Assembly: GCA_012965515.1 (NCBI GenBank)
Contig: DTSE01000088.1
Coordinates: 18,421-82,420 of the forward strand
DNA from: Candidatus Melainabacteria bacterium
GTDB lineage: Bacteria > Cyanobacteriota > Vampirovibrionia > Obscuribacterales > Obscuribacteraceae
Length of the DNA stretch: 64,000 nt
Direction of reading: 5' to 3'
Made by a program: the position numbers and the translations under genes. The notes beneath the pieces are model-generated. The model saw only the letters and a list, made by a program, of their open reading frames with translations. It made no database searches and had not been told where the DNA came from. This document shows, piece by piece, positions 24,934 to 33,754 of the stretch (positions are counted from its first letter, which is position 1; every line of letters begins with the position of its first letter).

Positions 24934-25887
24934 ATGCGTAGTCATTCCATTCTCTTGGGTCTTAGTGGTTCAGAACAGTCTTCTTATGCTGCTGAAGTTG
25001 CCTGGTATTTGGCTAAGAAGCTAAACGCCAGTGTTACTGCAGAACATGTAATCGACAAGACCACTATCTGGGAGTTGCTCAGAAGCGACACTCCGGGCTT
25101 TGTCGGCGGAAAGGAGTACATTGAGATCTTTGACTCAATTATCGATTCTCTCAAAGCGCTGGCCGATCAACTGGCATGCAAGTACGAAGTTATGGCAGCG
25201 GCTCGTGGTATTCGCGCTCGGTGTCTAACTAAAGAAGGCAACCCTATTCGCGTTCTTTGTGAGGATTCTGACGATTACGACATGATTGTCCTAGGTCACG
25301 TCGAGGAAAAGAATCGTAGTTACAACCGTGATATGCGTGAGTACATGAGGCATTCGATAGCCGAAGGTGTGGCTCACGAATCAAGAGTTCCTGTACTGGT
25401 TGTGCAGTCGAAGCCGGTTCTCTGGGATTCAATGACCATTGTTTCTGAAATCGATCATCTCAATATGAAGTACATACGTTCATGTTTGGCTTTGGCTGAG
25501 TGCCTTGGCTTGAGAACCGTAATCGAATTTTGGGGAACCGGTCTCAGAGAGGAAACGCCAGAGTCCCTTCTGAAGAATCTATTGGATGAAATGCCAGAAC
25601 TGCAGGAATGCGTTATCGATATTGAGTATTTTGCAGGGCCTGCCGCTAGCCAGAGACAAGGCTTGTTTTGTGGTCGCTCGATGGATCAAGCTGCCCAACT
25701 GCAATCGCAGACTCTTTACGTCCTACCGACTCGCGGAATCGGAAGAGAAAGAATAACCACATTCGGGATTGCGCCAGAGGAGTTTGTCAGTTCAATGGCT
25801 TTGCCTTGCTTGCTTCTGTGGCCAGAAGATAATGACAGCTTGCAGTTTGATGACATTGCAGAACCTGCCACCGTCAAACACAGCTAA
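24934..25887 (+). CDS. Large Usp-like protein (two-domain, divergent)
   Basis: 317 aa. The N-terminal Usp domain begins SILLGLSGSEQSSYAAEVAWYLAKKLNASVTAEHVID and includes a conserved TTIWELLRSDTPGFVGG stretch found also in the paralog at 44562-45521. The C-terminal half (about 165-317) starts MTIVSEIDHLNMKYIRSCLALAECLGL and ends VSSMALPCLLLWPEDN. The Gx2Gx9GS motif is absent in both halves. Like its paralog it sits next to a small Usp of the SHPMASYP type, so the pair was duplicated as a cassette. Function unknown beyond family membership. Confidence 0.85.
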   Translation: MRSHSILLGLSGSEQSSYAAEVAWYLAKKLNASVTAEHVIDKTTIWELLRSDTPGFVGGKEYIEIFDSIIDSLKALADQLACKYEVMAAARGIRARCLTKEGNPIRVLCEDSDDYDMIVLGHVEEKNRSYNRDMREYMRHSIAEGVAHESRVPVLVVQSKPVLWDSMTIVSEIDHLNMKYIRSCLALAECLGLRTVIEFWGTGLREETPESLLKNLLDEMPELQECVIDIEYFAGPAASQRQGLFCGRSMDQAAQLQSQTLYVLPTRGIGRERITTFGIAPEEFVSSMALPCLLLWPEDNDSLQFDDIAEPATVKHS

Positions 25888-25905
25888 GCAAAGGAAAAAA
25901 GAAAC

Positions 25906-26406
25906 GTGAGTTCTTTGCCGGAAAAATCAGCTGGCTCGGTGGTCTTAATTGCCGTAGATGAAAGCGTCGCAGTGCCTTTCATCATTAAGTTCGTTGCACA
26001 GCATAAGTGGGACAATCGGACGATTTTCAAAATCGTGAATGTGATCGCACCAACCATGCTGGATCACCCCATGGCGAGCTATCCATTGTTCTTAGAAAGT
26101 GTTGAACGGGACGTTCGGGACGACGCCGAATCACTTCTAAAACGGACAAGGGCGGAGATTCAAGCTAAGTTTTCTGACCTTCTTGTACAGACGGAAGTTA
26201 TTGCTGGTTCGCCCGCAGAAGTAATAGTGGCAGAAGCCGAACGAAGTGGAGCGGAGCTGATTATTGTCGGTTCTCATGGACGGTCTGGGTTGAAGCGATT
26301 CCTGTTGGGTAGCGTCTCTTCCGCGGTGATTGCGCACGCCCCATGCAATGTTATGGTTGTTCGAGTTGTAGAAACTGCTAAGTCTGAAAGCGAAGTTGCC
26401 TCATAG
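25906..26406 (+). CDS. Universal stress protein (UspA family)
   Basis: 166 aa from GTG 25906, preceded by AAGGAAAAAAG. Canonical single domain with GSHGRSGLKRFLLGS. The sequence AVPFIIKFVAQHKWDNRTIFKIVNVIAPTMLDHPMASYPLFLESVE aligns almost position by position with the Usp at 44005-44541 (MASYPQFMESLE), its paralog. The stop is 36 bp from the convergent globin-kinase gene. Confidence 0.94.
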   Translation: MSSLPEKSAGSVVLIAVDESVAVPFIIKFVAQHKWDNRTIFKIVNVIAPTMLDHPMASYPLFLESVERDVRDDAESLLKRTRAEIQAKFSDLLVQTEVIAGSPAEVIVAEAERSGAELIIVGSHGRSGLKRFLLGSVSSAVIAHAPCNVMVVRVVETAKSESEVAS

Positions 26407-26441
26407 TGAAACTGTCGCGCAGCTGGCGGCAAGAATTTGAA

Positions 26442-28061
26442 TTACGGTATTTCTTTGGATAGCTTTTGACCGTATTCTGGCAAGACGAAGGCAAAACTAC
26501 TGCCTTCTCCTACCTTACTCTCGCACCAAATGCGCCCCCCATGCCCTTCCACAATTTTTCTGGATAAGTATAATCCCAGCCCGGTACTGGCATAATAGCG
26601 ACCACTCGAGCCAGCTTGCCAAAAACGCTGAAAGAGTTTTGACATGTTTTCTGGCGGAATGCCCTTGCCAGTATCCTTAACAGTCACCGTAGTTGATGAG
26701 TTGTCTTGAGACATCAGCACCGTGACGGAACCGCCCGCCGGAGTGAATTTCAGCGAATTGTCTATCAGATTTTGAACAACCCGGCGAATCTCTTCTTGGT
26801 CGCATTGGATGTCGTGTGTTTCGACAGGGAGCTTTGCTAGTAGCTGTACTCGTCTTTCCTGAGCAAGAGGCATGATTTCTGTGACGAGCTGTGTAATCAC
26901 CGCGGCGAGATTACATTCCTTGATGGCCATTTCTTTGACGCCACTGTCGAAGCGGTAAACATCCAAAAGCGTCTGCACCAGTCCATAAAGTGTCGAATTG
27001 CTTTGCAAAATAGTATCGAGAATCTCTTTTTGCTCGGTATTCAATTCGCCGAAGTCGCCTTCAAGCATAAGCTTTACTGCGCGAATAGTTGCTGAGACTG
27101 GAGTCTTTAGATCATGCGTAAGCGTTGCTACAAAATCTTCTCTTTGTTGTTGCAGCTGGACGCGGTCTGTCGCGTTCGAATACATTGCAACGACAGCGTT
27201 TCCACTTCCATCGCCTACTTTCATCGGCCAGACTGCCCAATCCCAGTAAGAAACTTCCTGCGTTTTTGTTTTCGAGAAATTCAGTGGTTGGGCTGAAATC
27301 TGAATTGGGTTGCCGGTTTGCAATACAGTTTTGAATGGATCCATAGACAGGTGCGGGGCCAGTTCGAATAGGGGTTTGCCTATCACGTCTTTGGTTTCTG
27401 CACCGGAAATGAGTTGCGCGAACTCCTCATTGCATTCCAAACAAACAAAGTTGTCGTCCATACTAACGATGCCGATTGGTGCACTCTCCAGAATGCTTTT
27501 CGTAACGCGCTTTTCGGTCTCCAATTCTCGAATCGCATCACGATGTTGCAACAACGCCAATTCTTTGGAGCCAATGTAACTTTCGATGGCCAAACCCATG
27601 TCGAAGAAAATCAACTTCATTAGGGTAATGGCGATACTCGATTGCGACTCCCTCGATGGATTGCTGTCAGACAGTAGTCGTGGCATAAGCCAAGCAATGG
27701 CTCGGCTATAAGCGCCAAAGTACCATTTGGGATCGAGTTCTATTCGATGATGAGTGTGCCCGACCAGTAACCTATTGTTGACATATTCATTGTCATAAAC
27801 ACCGCGGGCTAGCCTCAAGAAATACTGTTTTTGCGCCTCTTTTGCTCTTTCCAAAATCTGTTGATTTGGAAAAAAGGCTTGAGTTTCGCTAAAGTGTAGA
27901 AAGTGCCGATACATGTCGTCCATTAATTCGTCGACATGGCTTTCAAGAATTCGATTGATCTCTTGCAGGTCTGAGTCCTTGATAGATTCGAATTCCAGCC
28001 ACTTTTTACGCAGCTCAATTTCGAGTGGGCTAATTTCGAAAAATTGTGAGGAGCCTTTCAC
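26442..28061 (-). CDS. Globin-coupled sensor histidine kinase (protoglobin-PAS-HisKA-HATPase)
   Basis: 539 aa, GTG start. Residues about 1-185 are a protoglobin/HemAT-type domain: VGHTHHRIELDPKWYFGAYSRAIAWLMPRL contains the proximal His and the H-x-x-x-x-L-x-P-x-W-Y-x-G-A motif, so it should bind heme and sense O2, NO or CO. A PAS domain (about 195-320; SAPIGIVSMDDNFVCLECNEEFAQLI) follows. The kinase has H-box THDLKTP, N-box NLIDNSLKFTPAGG, G1 DTGKGIP and G2 STGLGLYLS. No transmembrane segment is present. It is divergent from a NarL-type response regulator and surrounded by usp genes, making it the obvious candidate sensor for this island. Confidence 0.9.
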   Translation of the reverse strand: MKGSSQFFEISPLEIELRKKWLEFESIKDSDLQEINRILESHVDELMDDMYRHFLHFSETQAFFPNQQILERAKEAQKQYFLRLARGVYDNEYVNNRLLVGHTHHRIELDPKWYFGAYSRAIAWLMPRLLSDSNPSRESQSSIAITLMKLIFFDMGLAIESYIGSKELALLQHRDAIRELETEKRVTKSILESAPIGIVSMDDNFVCLECNEEFAQLISGAETKDVIGKPLFELAPHLSMDPFKTVLQTGNPIQISAQPLNFSKTKTQEVSYWDWAVWPMKVGDGSGNAVVAMYSNATDRVQLQQQREDFVATLTHDLKTPVSATIRAVKLMLEGDFGELNTEQKEILDTILQSNSTLYGLVQTLLDVYRFDSGVKEMAIKECNLAAVITQLVTEIMPLAQERRVQLLAKLPVETHDIQCDQEEIRRVVQNLIDNSLKFTPAGGSVTVLMSQDNSSTTVTVKDTGKGIPPENMSKLFQRFWQAGSSGRYYASTGLGLYLSRKIVEGHGGRIWCESKVGEGSSFAFVLPEYGQKLSKEIP

Positions 28062-28109
28062 TTTTTTGGATACCTGTGTCTAGGTTTCAGAATTCTGCCT
28101 GGTTTCAGC

Positions 28110-28137
28110 TTTATGGCGCAATCTCAATCGTAGTCAA
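28110..28137 (-). promoter_or_regulatory. Sigma70-like promoter for globin kinase gene
   Basis: On the minus strand TTGACT (28137-28132) and CATAAA (28115-28110) are separated by 16 bp, about 50 bp upstream of the kinase GTG. Confidence 0.4.
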
Positions 28138-28178
28138 ACGGTGACGTCAAGAAGAGTATTATTGCCTTTCGGAGTATA

Positions 28179-28184
28179 TATAAT
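28179..28184 (+). promoter_or_regulatory. Putative -10 box (TATAAT) before response regulator gene
   Basis: A consensus TATAAT in AGTATATATAATTAAA lies 26 bp before ATG 28210. A transcript starting just after it would exclude the in-frame GTG at 28141 and supports ATG 28210. No good -35 is seen at standard spacing, as expected if an activator is used. Confidence 0.35.
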
Positions 28185-28209
28185 TAAAACGACATTTGGA
28201 ACCGAAGCC

Positions 28210-28962
28210 ATGAATGAAGAAAGTCAAGCGACAAAAACACCAATTCGCATTTTGCTCGTCGAAGACCATGCATTGACCCGGGTTGGCATAAAAACTGTTC
28301 TGAAACGTGAAACCGACCTGACTGTCGTTGGAGAAGCATCAAACGGAGAAGAAGCAGTCGCACAAGCGGAAGCATTGAAGCCGGATATTATCTTAATGGA
28401 CGTTGGAATGCCAGTTATGGATGGTATTCAAGCCTCCAGGAAGATTGTGGAATCTGGCAATCCGGCCAAGATCATTATGCTCACTCAGCATGACAACGAC
28501 CAGGACATTTTGGCTTCGCTGGCTGCAGGTGCTTCTGGGTATTGCTTGAAAGATGTTGAGTCTGGTCGACTGTACATGGCCATACGCACGGTTAACGCAG
28601 GTGATGCCTGGCTTGATGCCTCAATTGCAGGCAAAGTACTCAAGTTGTATTCAAAGCAAAGTTCTCCTGTCGCCGAACAGCCAAGTGCCACTCAACCACA
28701 GGAAAAGTCTGCTGCAGAACCGGCACCGGTTGCGCCTCAAAAGGCTTACGAGCCAGATCGTCCCTATGCTGAGCCATTATCGCCTCGTGAACTCGAAGTT
28801 CTCGGTTTGATTGTTGAAGGTTTATCCAATCAACAAATTTCTGACCGATTGATAATTTCGTTGCCGACTACGAAGACTCATGTTCGCAATATTCTCAACA
28901 AGCTTGCAGTTGATGATCGGACTCAAGCGGCCGTCCATGCAATGCGCCGGGGAATAGTTTAG
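28210..28962 (+). CDS. NarL/FixJ-family response regulator (receiver + LuxR HTH)
   Basis: 250 aa from ATG 28210 (open frame to GTG 28141). Receiver domain: acidic pair in LLVEDHALTR, phospho-acceptor Asp in DIILMDVGMPVMDG, Thr in MLTQHD and Lys in YCLKDVE. An unusually long, Pro/Ala/Gln-rich linker (SSPVAEQPSATQPQEKSAAEPAPVAPQ) leads to the LuxR-type HTH (LSPRELEVLGLIVEGLSNQQISDRLIISLPTTKTHVRNILNKL, family order). It is divergent from the globin kinase (about 80 bp to its GTG), so the two probably form a two-component system, although HisKA-type kinases more often pair with OmpR- or NtrC-type regulators. It resembles DevR/DosR only in general family. Confidence 0.92.
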   Translation: MNEESQATKTPIRILLVEDHALTRVGIKTVLKRETDLTVVGEASNGEEAVAQAEALKPDIILMDVGMPVMDGIQASRKIVESGNPAKIIMLTQHDNDQDILASLAAGASGYCLKDVESGRLYMAIRTVNAGDAWLDASIAGKVLKLYSKQSSPVAEQPSATQPQEKSAAEPAPVAPQKAYEPDRPYAEPLSPRELEVLGLIVEGLSNQQISDRLIISLPTTKTHVRNILNKLAVDDRTQAAVHAMRRGIV

Positions 28963-28983
28963 GTTCCAGGCAATTTCACTTGT

Positions 28984-29427
28984 TTAGCGTGCGACTGCAC
29001 TAGCGTTCAAAGTTTCGGCTTCTTTGCAGACTTTTATCACCTGCACTGTACAAGGGGCTCTCTTTACGACGTCTGACGCGACGCTGCCTAGTTCCGGGCG
29101 ACGGCATCCTGTTTCGCCATGCGAGCCAATAATCAATAAATCTGCCTTTTGGTCTTTCGCTTCTTCTATGATTGCGTCAGGCAGAACACCTTCGATAATT
29201 GCTCCATCTACCTTGTGGTTGAAAAGCTTGCTTTTGAACCGCGTTATTCGATCGTCCAGGATAAGCTGCGCTTGATGCACCAGTTGTTCAGATGTTTCAG
29301 TGCTGGCAGCTGAATCCACGATGGAAACTATTCGAAACTCTACGTCAGAACACCATTTTGCTTCGCAGACTTGAACAAGTATCTTTTCTGCCATATCTGA
29401 GCTGTCGACAGCAATTAAAGCCTTCAT
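28984..29427 (-). CDS. Universal stress protein (UspA family)
   Basis: 147 aa from ATG 29427 (AGAGGTGG upstream; GTG 29436 alternative). Single domain, with nucleotide motif GSHGETGCRRPELGS intact in its Gly/Ser spacing. The start KALIAVDSSDMAEKILVQVCEAKWCSDVEFRIVSIVD fits the family. Convergent with the response regulator gene, 21 bp apart. The DUF2934 gene lies upstream on the same strand. Confidence 0.92.
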   Translation of the reverse strand: MKALIAVDSSDMAEKILVQVCEAKWCSDVEFRIVSIVDSAASTETSEQLVHQAQLILDDRITRFKSKLFNHKVDGAIIEGVLPDAIIEEAKDQKADLLIIGSHGETGCRRPELGSVASDVVKRAPCTVQVIKVCKEAETLNASAVAR

Positions 29428-29481
29428 GTAAACCACCTCTTTAAAGTCTGCACAAGAATGACTACAGGGCTGATGATTGAC

Positions 29482-29700
29482 CTAGTTCAGTGACTCTGCA
29501 ATAAGCTGTTTTTCGGCTTCAAGCCAATCTTCCACGTCAAAGCCGTGTACGCAACCGCGCTCCTCAAAAATCTGATAAGCCCGCTGCGAGACTAGTTCCA
29601 AACGAACAGGTGTTGCATGAACAATCAAATGCGCCGTATCTTTCTTGCCGTGATTCGCTTGTTTTTGACTTAGAGTTTCGCTCTTCTTTGATTCAGCCAT
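29482..29700 (-). CDS. DUF2934 family small protein
   Basis: 72 aa. The C-terminal half shows the DUF2934 signature: SQRAYQIFEERGCVHGFDVEDWLEAEKQL, where RAYxIxEERG-x-x-HG-x-D-x-DWLxAE is diagnostic. The N-terminal half is lysine-rich and probably disordered. The family's role is unknown; it is common in stress-related neighbourhoods. It lies 54 bp upstream of the usp gene on the same strand. Confidence 0.82.
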   Translation of the reverse strand: MAESKKSETLSQKQANHGKKDTAHLIVHATPVRLELVSQRAYQIFEERGCVHGFDVEDWLEAEKQLIAESLN

Positions 29701-29912
29701 TCTCGTACACCCCTTTTCGTTTTAGTTGAAGGAAATTCTATTTTTCCGTTTTTCCCGGACAAGCCGCCGTATTCAAACTTTAGAACGTGCACTGCTGCTT
29801 CTTCATCGACCTTTAGTATGGTGAATGTTCGATGGCAACACACCCCAAAGAACGATGTCGCTCTGCTTGGCGTTATTCAAACTGACGGAAGTGAGGGCTC
29901 AGGAGTAATGGC

Positions 29913-32357
29913 ATGAAGAGTTGCATCAAATGGTTCGAAGAAATATCACTTGCCGATCTATCTTTGGTCGGAGGGAAAAGTGCATCACTAGGCGAACTGA
30001 CTCGAGAACTCACAGCTTGCGGTGTTCGAGTACCAAATGGATTTGCAATAACGGTTGACGCTTATGATGCGATTCTTGACACGGGGGCAGTGAGAGAAAG
30101 CCTTGAAGACCTTTTTGATGGGACTGACCGTGCTGATTCAGGCAATTTGACGCAGCTTGCCCAAGCTGCGCGCGCAATCATTAAGGATGCTGGACTACCG
30201 CAATTTCTGAGAGAGCAAATTTGTTCTGCATACAGGCAGCTGTCTTCTCTCTATGGCGATGCAGCCACTGACGTCGCCATAAGGTCAAGTGCTACCGCAG
30301 AGGACTTGCCGGACGCGTCGTTTGCCGGTCAACAAGAATCATTCCTAAATATTCAAGGCGAGTCTGCTGTTTTGGAAGCTTGCCTGAACTGCTTCGCCTC
30401 GCTATTCACTGAAAGGGCTATCAGCTACAGGCGCGATAAAGGTTTTGAGCAGATGAGTGTGAAACTCTCTGTTGCCGTGCAAAAAATGGTGCGCTCAGAC
30501 TCTGCCAGTTCCGGCGTAATTTTCACCCTTGATACCGAAAGCGGTTTTCGCGACAGTATTTTGATAACGTCGTCATATGGGTTAGGTGAAAACGTCGTCT
30601 GTGGGCGTGTGGATCCGGATGAATTCTTGGTTTTCAAACCAACGCTGCGCTCGGGTCACAAACCAATTCTTCGAAGAAAGGTCGGTGCTAAACAGCAGCG
30701 GCTGGTGTATTCAACCCACGGCAGCAGAACTACGAGCAATATCAATGTTCCCGACGAAGAAAAGTCGAAGTTGAGTCTGAGCGATGATGAAGTGATTGTT
30801 TTATCGAAGTGGGCTTTGTCTATCGAGGACCATTACAGTAAGCTTCACGGCAAGAAAGTCGCTATGGATATTGAGTGGGCAAAGGATGGACGCGACGGAC
30901 AACTATATATAGTCCAAGCGAGACCCGAAACAGTATTTTCGTCACATTTTTCGAACACATTATGCACCTATTCACTAAAAGAAAAAGGTGAGTTGCTGCT
31001 GGAAGGCCGAGCCATAGGCGAGAAAATAGGTGCCGGACCAGTACGGTTGATTCGCAGTAAAAACGAACTGTCTGAATTTCAGTCCGGGGAAGTTCTAGTT
31101 GCTGATATGACAGACCCCGACTGGGAACCGGTCATGAAGCGCGCAGCCGCCATCATTACGAACAGAGGTGGAAGAACCTGCCATGCCGCAATTGTAAGTA
31201 GAGAGTTGGGTGTTCCTTGTGTAGTTGGAACCCACACTGCAACCGAAGTTCTACAGCCTCACAGCGAGGTTACCGTGTGCTGCTCGGAAGGTGCGCAAGG
31301 CAAGGTTTACAGTGGTCTGTTGCCCTTTGATCGGAAGGATGTTTCGGTTGAAGACATTCCTAAGACCATCACTAAAGTGATGATAAATCTAGGCGAGCCA
31401 GATCAGGCATTCTCGCTAGCTCAACTGCCTGTCGATGGCGTAGGTTTGGCACGAGAGGAATTCATTATTGCCAATGAGTTGAAGATTCACCCGCTGGCCT
31501 TGACTCGCTTTGATTCTCTGACAGACAAAGTTGCCAAACAGCAGATCGCTCAAATGACAAAGCATTATCCGGATAAATGTCAGTATTTCGTCAATAAGCT
31601 TACTGAAGGAGTGAGCACAATTGCTGCGGCATTTTATCCGAGACCAGTAATCGTTCGCCTTTCTGATTTCAAAACCAATGAGTATGCCAGCCTTATCGGT
31701 GGACAGCAATTTGAGCCTAAAGAAGATAATCCGATGATCGGATTTCGAGGCGCCAGTCGCTATTACAGCGAAAGCTACAGGGACGGTTTTGCACTGGAGT
31801 GTCGTGCTCTGAAAATCGTACGTGATGACATGGGTCTGACAAACCTCAAAATCATGATTCCTTTTTGCCGGACTATAGAAGAAGGAAAATCGGTTTTGTC
31901 TGAGATGTCCGCAAATGGATTGAACCGAGGCGAGAACGGCTTGGAAGTCTATGTTATGTGTGAAATTCCATCCAATGTGATTTTGGCTGACGCGTTTGCG
32001 GAGTTATTTGATGGCTTTTCCATTGGCTCGAACGATTTGACGCAGCTTGTGCTGGGCACAGACAGAGATTCTGAACTCGTTGCTCAGGTGTTCGACGAAC
32101 GAAATTTGGCGGTAAAGCGCATGATTGAAATGGCGATTAAGGAGGTAAAAAGGGCCGGCAGGAAAATTGGTATCTGCGGTCAAGCTCCGAGCGACTATCC
32201 TGAATTTGCTCAGTTCCTTGTAGAAAGAGGAATAGACAGTATTTCCCTGAACCCGGATGTCGTACTGAAAACCATTCCAATAATCGCAAAGGCCGAAGAA
32301 ACCTTGCCATCACTTTTGCGAAAGAATGAAATGGATGCTGTGATGTCAGCGCAATGA
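29913..32357 (+). CDS. ppsA: Phosphoenolpyruvate synthase
   Basis: 814 aa, the usual PpsA length; AGGAG precedes the ATG. N-terminal ATP-grasp domain (LVGGKSASLGELTRE; RSSATAEDLPDASFAGQQESFLN). The swivelling phosphohistidine domain has GGRTCHAAIVSRELGVPCVVGT with the catalytic His at about residue 427. The C-terminal TIM barrel shows IGFRGASRYYS, IMIPFCRTIEE, SIGSNDLTQLVLGTDRD and GICGQAPSDYPEF. It converts pyruvate and ATP to PEP, AMP and phosphate (gluconeogenesis), or could run in reverse as an energy-saving route. A strong terminator follows. Confidence 0.96.
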   Translation: MKSCIKWFEEISLADLSLVGGKSASLGELTRELTACGVRVPNGFAITVDAYDAILDTGAVRESLEDLFDGTDRADSGNLTQLAQAARAIIKDAGLPQFLREQICSAYRQLSSLYGDAATDVAIRSSATAEDLPDASFAGQQESFLNIQGESAVLEACLNCFASLFTERAISYRRDKGFEQMSVKLSVAVQKMVRSDSASSGVIFTLDTESGFRDSILITSSYGLGENVVCGRVDPDEFLVFKPTLRSGHKPILRRKVGAKQQRLVYSTHGSRTTSNINVPDEEKSKLSLSDDEVIVLSKWALSIEDHYSKLHGKKVAMDIEWAKDGRDGQLYIVQARPETVFSSHFSNTLCTYSLKEKGELLLEGRAIGEKIGAGPVRLIRSKNELSEFQSGEVLVADMTDPDWEPVMKRAAAIITNRGGRTCHAAIVSRELGVPCVVGTHTATEVLQPHSEVTVCCSEGAQGKVYSGLLPFDRKDVSVEDIPKTITKVMINLGEPDQAFSLAQLPVDGVGLAREEFIIANELKIHPLALTRFDSLTDKVAKQQIAQMTKHYPDKCQYFVNKLTEGVSTIAAAFYPRPVIVRLSDFKTNEYASLIGGQQFEPKEDNPMIGFRGASRYYSESYRDGFALECRALKIVRDDMGLTNLKIMIPFCRTIEEGKSVLSEMSANGLNRGENGLEVYVMCEIPSNVILADAFAELFDGFSIGSNDLTQLVLGTDRDSELVAQVFDERNLAVKRMIEMAIKEVKRAGRKIGICGQAPSDYPEFAQFLVERGIDSISLNPDVVLKTIPIIAKAEETLPSLLRKNEMDAVMSAQ

Positions 32358-32380
32358 GAAGAGTTCTTGCTCAAAAAGAA

Positions 32381-32409
32381 GAGAAGCGGTTATAAACCGC
32401 TTCTCTTTT
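32381..32409 (+). terminator. Intrinsic terminator after ppsA
   Basis: GAGAAGCGGTT-ATA-AACCGCTTCTC, perfect 11-bp stem followed by TTTT; flanking A-run may also serve the convergent archease gene. Confidence 0.9.
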
Positions 32410-32426
32410 GGCATTGGAAACTGCGT

Positions 32427-32852
32427 TTAGAGATAGACGTAAATGTTTGCTGTCCAGTCGCCGTTTTCTTCCTGAATCAGTTTGTGTTCTTTTACCAATA
32501 CTGACTTAATGTGATTATTGACGACGTAACGTTTTTCATTCAGCGTGTCACCAGAAATGGTGGCATTGAGATGATATTCTCCATCTTCTCCGTTTGATAT
32601 TTCGACAATGAATTCAGCACCCACAAATTTCTTATAGATAAATAGAAAAGTAATTTCTGAGAGCCAGGCATGCATTAGTTCGTCCATTGTCGCGGCCGAC
32701 AACTCACATTTTTTCGTTTCTTTTCTTAGCACGCTGTGGTAGTCGATGATCAGATTGGTCAGTGACATAGCAACATCTTCAAAAAGCTTGTCCAATCTAT
32801 CTGCTCTGGCTTGAAAGCCTAAATCCGGTGCCCTATCAACTTCAGTGGTCAT
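32427..32852 (-). CDS. Archease-like protein
   Basis: 141 aa from ATG 32852 (GGAG nine bases upstream; the frame is open to 32897). It follows the archease pattern: an N-terminal APDLGFQARADRLDKLFEDVAMSLTNLI, then MDELMHAWLSEITFLFIYKKFV, and a closing DWTANIYVYL strand. The usual DHTADI start reads DRAPDLG, so the His is missing while the Asp is kept; the C-terminal Asp of the family lies near the end. Archease activates RtcB RNA ligase by promoting guanylation. No rtcB is in the window, so partner and activity are open. Confidence 0.75.
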   Translation of the reverse strand: MTTEVDRAPDLGFQARADRLDKLFEDVAMSLTNLIIDYHSVLRKETKKCELSAATMDELMHAWLSEITFLFIYKKFVGAEFIVEISNGEDGEYHLNATISGDTLNEKRYVVNNHIKSVLVKEHKLIQEENGDWTANIYVYL

Positions 32853-33113
32853 ACTGTTCTTCTCCAAAGCCAAGACCGATACCTCAATTAATGTCAATCA
32901 TGCACTGCGCGGAGAAATGAGGCATGGGCTTTCGGAATGATCAGGCTTCATACCAGAGGACTATTGAGGTCACGGCAAAGAGTATTCGAACATTTTGCAA
33001 CTATTCATCCCTTCACATGATGAATGGATGTCTCGTTATTGGAAAAATATTGTCTAAAGCGCAACTGAGTTGCAACTTTTCTATGTCTGAATCGCTCAAA
33101 AGGGAGAAAGGAA

Positions 33114-33626
33114 ATGCGAATTCTGGCCGCTATCGAAGACGAGATGTTTGGGAATGCCATAGTTGATTTCTTGGCGGAACATTTTTCAAATCCCGGGACG
33201 ATGTTTCGGCTGATTCATGTGGTGGAGCCTACCATTGTTGGTGATAATGTTCTGGCCATTTATGGCAATGGAATCAGCAGGGAGATCTTAGAGGAGCAAG
33301 TCAAAAACGGTTCGACCCTGATTAACTTGATGCGCGATAAGCTTCACACCAAGGTGGGTACGGCTAGTCCCATTGAGGTAAGCGTAATAATAGGCACCCC
33401 GCATCATGTAATTCTTGAAACTGCATCCGAATGGAAAGCCGATACTATAGTTCTTGGCTCTCATGGTCGCAAAGGTTTGTCGCGCTTCATTATGGGAAGT
33501 GTTTCCTTGTCGGTCGTATCTCATGCCGACTGCGCCGTAACCATAGTTCGCCTACCGAAGGCGGTTGCTGAATCCTCTAAAGGGGAAAATGCAGGCAAAA
33601 CAGGGGCAAAGCTATCATTGAGCTAG
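33114..33626 (+). CDS. Universal stress protein (UspA family)
   Basis: 170 aa; AAGGGAGAAAGGAA is an excellent ribosome site. Canonical single domain with GSHGRKGLSRFIMGS and start RILAAIEDEMFGNAIVDFLAEHF. The C-terminal tail (SSKGENAGKTGAKLSLS) is low in complexity. It begins a plus-strand run: Usp, Usp, HAD-ATPase fusion, TPR protein. Confidence 0.94.
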   Translation: MRILAAIEDEMFGNAIVDFLAEHFSNPGTMFRLIHVVEPTIVGDNVLAIYGNGISREILEEQVKNGSTLINLMRDKLHTKVGTASPIEVSVIIGTPHHVILETASEWKADTIVLGSHGRKGLSRFIMGSVSLSVVSHADCAVTIVRLPKAVAESSKGENAGKTGAKLSLS

Positions 33627-33754
33627 TTCCATCGGATGAACGAACATCATCCAGATAGACCATATCCGACTAGGCTTTTGCAGACACAATAGTAAAGTTC
33701 GCGGTGCGGACTCCATTAGAAGCTTTCATTTTCAAGATAATAGGACTCACAATT

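Noticed and set aside
28141-28209. N-terminal extension of the response regulator from GTG
   Set aside because: The extra residues resemble no receiver start and contain a TATAAT promoter element.
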